From Paractinoplanes atraurantiacus (GTDB lineage Bacteria; Actinomycetota; Actinomycetes; Mycobacteriales; Micromonosporaceae), in the NCBI RefSeq assembly GCF_900215205.1, contig NZ_OBDY01000040.1, positions 1 through 64,000 on the forward strand: a DNA stretch of 64,000 nucleotides, read 5' to 3'. Each line of letters begins with the position of its first letter. Positions within the stretch are counted from its first letter, which is position 1. A model generated the notes under the pieces. It made no database searches. It saw only the letters and a list, made by a program, of their open reading frames with translations, and was not told the DNA's origin. Position numbers and translations under genes: made by a program. Of this stretch, positions 61,516 to 64,000 are shown piece after piece.

Positions 61516-63096
61516 TCACCCGAGCCCGACCGCGGCCACCATGAGCGGCAGCAGCAGGAGGATGAGGATGGCGCCGAGCACGTCGAACGAGGCGCCGGAG
61601 CGGATCATCGTGGTGATCGGGACGACGCCGGAGCCGTAGACCACCGCGTTCTGCGGCGTGGACACCGGCAGCATGAAGCCGAACGACGCCGCGAAGGTGG
61701 CGGCCAGCGCCGGCACCAGCGGGTTGACGCCGGCCGCGACCGCGATCGGGATGATGATCGGCACGACCACGGCCGCCGAGGCGGTGTTGCTGGTCGTCTC
61801 GGAGACGATGATGGCCAGCACCACGGCGAACGCGGTGATGGCGAACGTGCTGCTCAGGCCGAGGGCGTCGGCGCTGGAGGTGCCGATCCGCTCGGCCAGG
61901 CCGGTGTCGGCCAGCAGCGAGCCGAAGATGATGCCGGTGCCGAACAGCACGATCGTGCCCCAGTCGATGCGCTGGGCGTCGCTCCAGTTGAGGGTGAACT
62001 CGCGGTCGCGCCACGAGGTGGGCAGCAGGAAGAGCAGCGACGCGCCGAGCACGGCGACCACGCCCTCGTTGAGGCGGCCGCTGACCACGTCGTACACCTT
62101 CGAATCGGTCCCGGAGACCAGGGCCACGATGCCGGGGAAGATCCAGAGGGTGACGGTGACGGCGAAGGCGATCACCGTGTTGCGCTCGGCCGGGCTGAAC
62201 TTGCCCAGCTTGGCCCGCTCCCCGGCGATGTATTCCGAGACGCCCTCGATCCGGCGCACCTCGGGCCGGTTGAGCAGCAGCAGGATCACCGCGAGGACGG
62301 CGAACATGCACAGGCAGATCGGCGCGGCGAGCGCCATCCACTCGGCGAACGAGATCTTCTCGCCCGTCGCCTCCTCGATCAGGCCCCGGCCGATCAGGTT
62401 GGGGGGCGAGCCGACCGGGGTGAGCAGGCCGCCGACGCTGGCGCCGTACGCGAGCATCAGCATCAGCGCCGCACCCACCCGCAGGCGGGTCGGGTCGAAG
62501 CCCTCGCCGACCAGGCCCCGGTCCTGCATCATCTTGGCGATCACGGCCAGGATGCCGAGCGCGGTCGGCAGCAGCATGGCCACGGTCGCGGTGTTCGACA
62601 CGAAGGCCGACAGCAGGCAGGTGATCACGCCGAAGGCCACGATGACCCGCACGGTCGACCGGCCGATGCCGGGCAGCGACAGGATGCGGAAGGCGAACCG
62701 GCGGGCCACGCCGTGCTTGAGCATGGCCTGGGCCAGGATGAAGGCGCCGATGAAGGTGAAGACGGTGGACGAGCCGAACGGGGCCAGCACGTCGGCCGCC
62801 TCGGCCACGCCGAAGACCACGATCAGGCCGACGCCGATGAGCCCGCCGACCGGGATCGGCACGGCCTCGGTCACCCACAGGATGATCACGCCGAGCAGCA
62901 CGCCGGCCAGCACCTGCTGGCTGGGCGGGATGCTCAGCGGCAGGGCCAGGAAGACGATGGTGACGATCGGGGCGAGGAAGAGGCCGACGGTGCGGCGGCC
63001 GCGCTCGAAGCGCTCCTCGGCCGGTGACAGTTGCTGTTCACCCAGACTGCGGTACGTAGCCCCACCGAGCAGGCGTTTCTCGACGTCGATAGCCAT
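61516..63096 (-). CDS. DASS-family Na+/dicarboxylate symporter
   Basis: 526 residues, about eleven to twelve membrane helices. The two SNT-like substrate motifs are present: SAFVSNTATVAMLLPTALG and SETTSNTASAAVVVPI, which together hold Na+ and dicarboxylate, and also TPVGSPPNLIGRG. Imports C4 dicarboxylates such as malate, succinate or tartrate. GGAGGCGAC precedes the ATG. Paired with the tartrate/D-malate-type dehydrogenase. Confidence 0.92.
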   Translation of the reverse strand: MAIDVEKRLLGGATYRSLGEQQLSPAEERFERGRRTVGLFLAPIVTIVFLALPLSIPPSQQVLAGVLLGVIILWVTEAVPIPVGGLIGVGLIVVFGVAEAADVLAPFGSSTVFTFIGAFILAQAMLKHGVARRFAFRILSLPGIGRSTVRVIVAFGVITCLLSAFVSNTATVAMLLPTALGILAVIAKMMQDRGLVGEGFDPTRLRVGAALMLMLAYGASVGGLLTPVGSPPNLIGRGLIEEATGEKISFAEWMALAAPICLCMFAVLAVILLLLNRPEVRRIEGVSEYIAGERAKLGKFSPAERNTVIAFAVTVTLWIFPGIVALVSGTDSKVYDVVSGRLNEGVVAVLGASLLFLLPTSWRDREFTLNWSDAQRIDWGTIVLFGTGIIFGSLLADTGLAERIGTSSADALGLSSTFAITAFAVVLAIIVSETTSNTASAAVVVPIIIPIAVAAGVNPLVPALAATFAASFGFMLPVSTPQNAVVYGSGVVPITTMIRSGASFDVLGAILILLLLPLMVAAVGLG

Positions 63097-63140
63097 GTCG
63101 CCTCCTTCAAGTGATTCACATCACTCGATCGTAGGCGGCG

Positions 63141-64000
63141 TCAGGGCAGGTCGCTCAACAGCGCGTTACCCAGCGGGGTGAGGGTGTGCACGACGGCCTT
63201 GCCGGCCCGGCTCGTGGTGATCAAGCGGGCCTCGCGCAGCACCGCCGTGTGCTGGCTGACGCTGGCCGCGCTCACGCCGACCCGCCGGGCCAGCTCAGAG
63301 GTGGTGCGAGGGTCGGAGAGAGATTCCAAGAGGCTTGTTCTCGTACGGCCGATGAGCGCGGCCAGATTTTTCGCCTCGGCCGGAAGCTGGAGCGTCAGGT
63401 CGTGCTCGACCGGGTAGACCAGCACCGGCGGCAGGGTCGTGTCGCGCAGCACGTCGGGCGTCCCCCACGACAGGTACGACGGCAGGAGCAGCAGGCCGCG
63501 ACCGTCGAGGTGGATCGTCTGCTCGAACGGGACGTCGGCCTCGAGGAAAGGCGGCTCCCAGCGCAGCTGCGGGCGGAAACTGTCGAGCAGCCCCTCGGCC
63601 CCCTGGTCGAGCAGCACCCGCGCCCGGCGGGAACGCTCGGCCTCGATCTGGGCGCGGGCCCTGTCCCAGTACGGGGCGACGGCGCTGTCGTACTGCGACT
63701 GGAGCGCCCCGGCCAGCCGTTCCAGGGTGGGCTGATCACCGTCGGCCAGGCGGCCCAGCCAGGACGGGGTGGGCCCGCCGGCGCGGACCAGCTCGCGCAT
63801 CTCCTCCCGCAGCCGGCCGGCCGGGGTGGAACGCACGGCCTCGAGAGCCGCGGGCAGCCCTCGCGAGCCCTCGGCCGGTGTCAGGAAGTCGGGATAGTAG
63901 GCGCCACGGACCAAGGGCAGAAGCAATTCGAGGTCCGTACGGCGGCTGGCCCGCAACGCGTGATCCCGCCAGCGCCCGAAGATCAGCTCGGGTCCGGGCC
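63141..64000 (-). CDS. ArsR-type regulator (DUF5937-like), 5' end off window
   Basis: Frame open to the right edge: at least 286 residues. The N-terminal part (FLTPAEGSRGLPAALEAVRSTPAGRLREEMREL) matches the DUF5937 domain common in actinomycete ArsR proteins, and the C-terminal winged helix is visible in TSLLESLSDPRTTSELARRVGVSAASVSQHTAVLREARLI. It probably controls neighbouring genes; the divergent DASS transporter is a candidate because the 44-bp gap has room for an operator. The start codon is outside the window. Confidence 0.85.
   Translation of the reverse strand, partial: PGPELIFGRWRDHALRASRRTDLELLLPLVRGAYYPDFLTPAEGSRGLPAALEAVRSTPAGRLREEMRELVRAGGPTPSWLGRLADGDQPTLERLAGALQSQYDSAVAPYWDRARAQIEAERSRRARVLLDQGAEGLLDSFRPQLRWEPPFLEADVPFEQTIHLDGRGLLLLPSYLSWGTPDVLRDTTLPPVLVYPVEHDLTLQLPAEAKNLAALIGRTRTSLLESLSDPRTTSELARRVGVSAASVSQHTAVLREARLITTSRAGKAVVHTLTPLGNALLSDLP

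Overview
The window is high-GC DNA with leaderless or GTG/TTG-started genes, DUF-rich secreted enzymes, STAS/PP2C partner-switch genes, LacI/TetR/NarL regulators and a catalase behind a sigma-B-type promoter. This fits an actinomycete. The chemotaxis receptor at the left edge and the overall gene mix point to Micromonosporaceae (Actinoplanes-like), which is an inference and not proven here.

Layout. 1-4.1 kb: a chemoreceptor running off the left edge, an erythromycin-esterase-like protein, a secreted EEP nuclease/phosphatase and a DUF1801 protein. 4.1-5.3 kb: an odd patch with a tRNA 3'-end-like sequence, weak small frames and an 18-bp tandem repeat. 5.4-22.5 kb: the main metabolic island. A divergent lacI faces a long minus-strand operon of sugar-binding lipoprotein, two ABC permeases, GH127 beta-L-arabinofuranosidase, a 1,815-residue modular GH, a modular GH43, a WxL-like/DUF916-like surface pair and a phosphotransferase-like protein. 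It reads as an arabinose-polymer utilisation locus: outside enzymes cut, the ABC system imports, GH127 finishes inside, and LacI controls.

22.4-24.3 kb: tetR divergent from a 65-residue ORF and a medium-chain oxidoreductase, with two near-canonical tet operators between them. 24.3-27.3 kb: an overlapping three-gene operon of STAS-HATPase, PP2C (SpoIIE-type) phosphatase and a B12 protein carrying the Wx9EH photoreceptor signature; two of the three genes carry an apparent frameshift. 27.4-33.7 kb: CopC-like protein, unknown protein, OFA-family MFS transporter with its small subunit, a leaderless DUF/XRE/oxidoreductase operon, an O-methyltransferase and an alpha/beta hydrolase.

33.8-35.9 kb is decayed: a multiply frameshifted pseudogene, then an IS630-type remnant with its terminal repeats intact, split by an IS5-family element. 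35.9-42.1 kb: P-type ATPase, NarL/DesK-type two-component system and a two-gene ABC exporter. 42.2-50.7 kb: GDSL-type lipoprotein, M28 and M14 peptidases, hypothetical proteins, an MFS transporter and small membrane proteins. 50.7-56.3 kb: katE-type catalase and metNIQ. 56.3-64 kb: small enzymes, a decayed CHAT-domain gene, two methyltransferases, a flavin monooxygenase, a tartrate/D-malate-type dehydrogenase with a DASS dicarboxylate transporter, and an ArsR-type regulator cut by the right edge.
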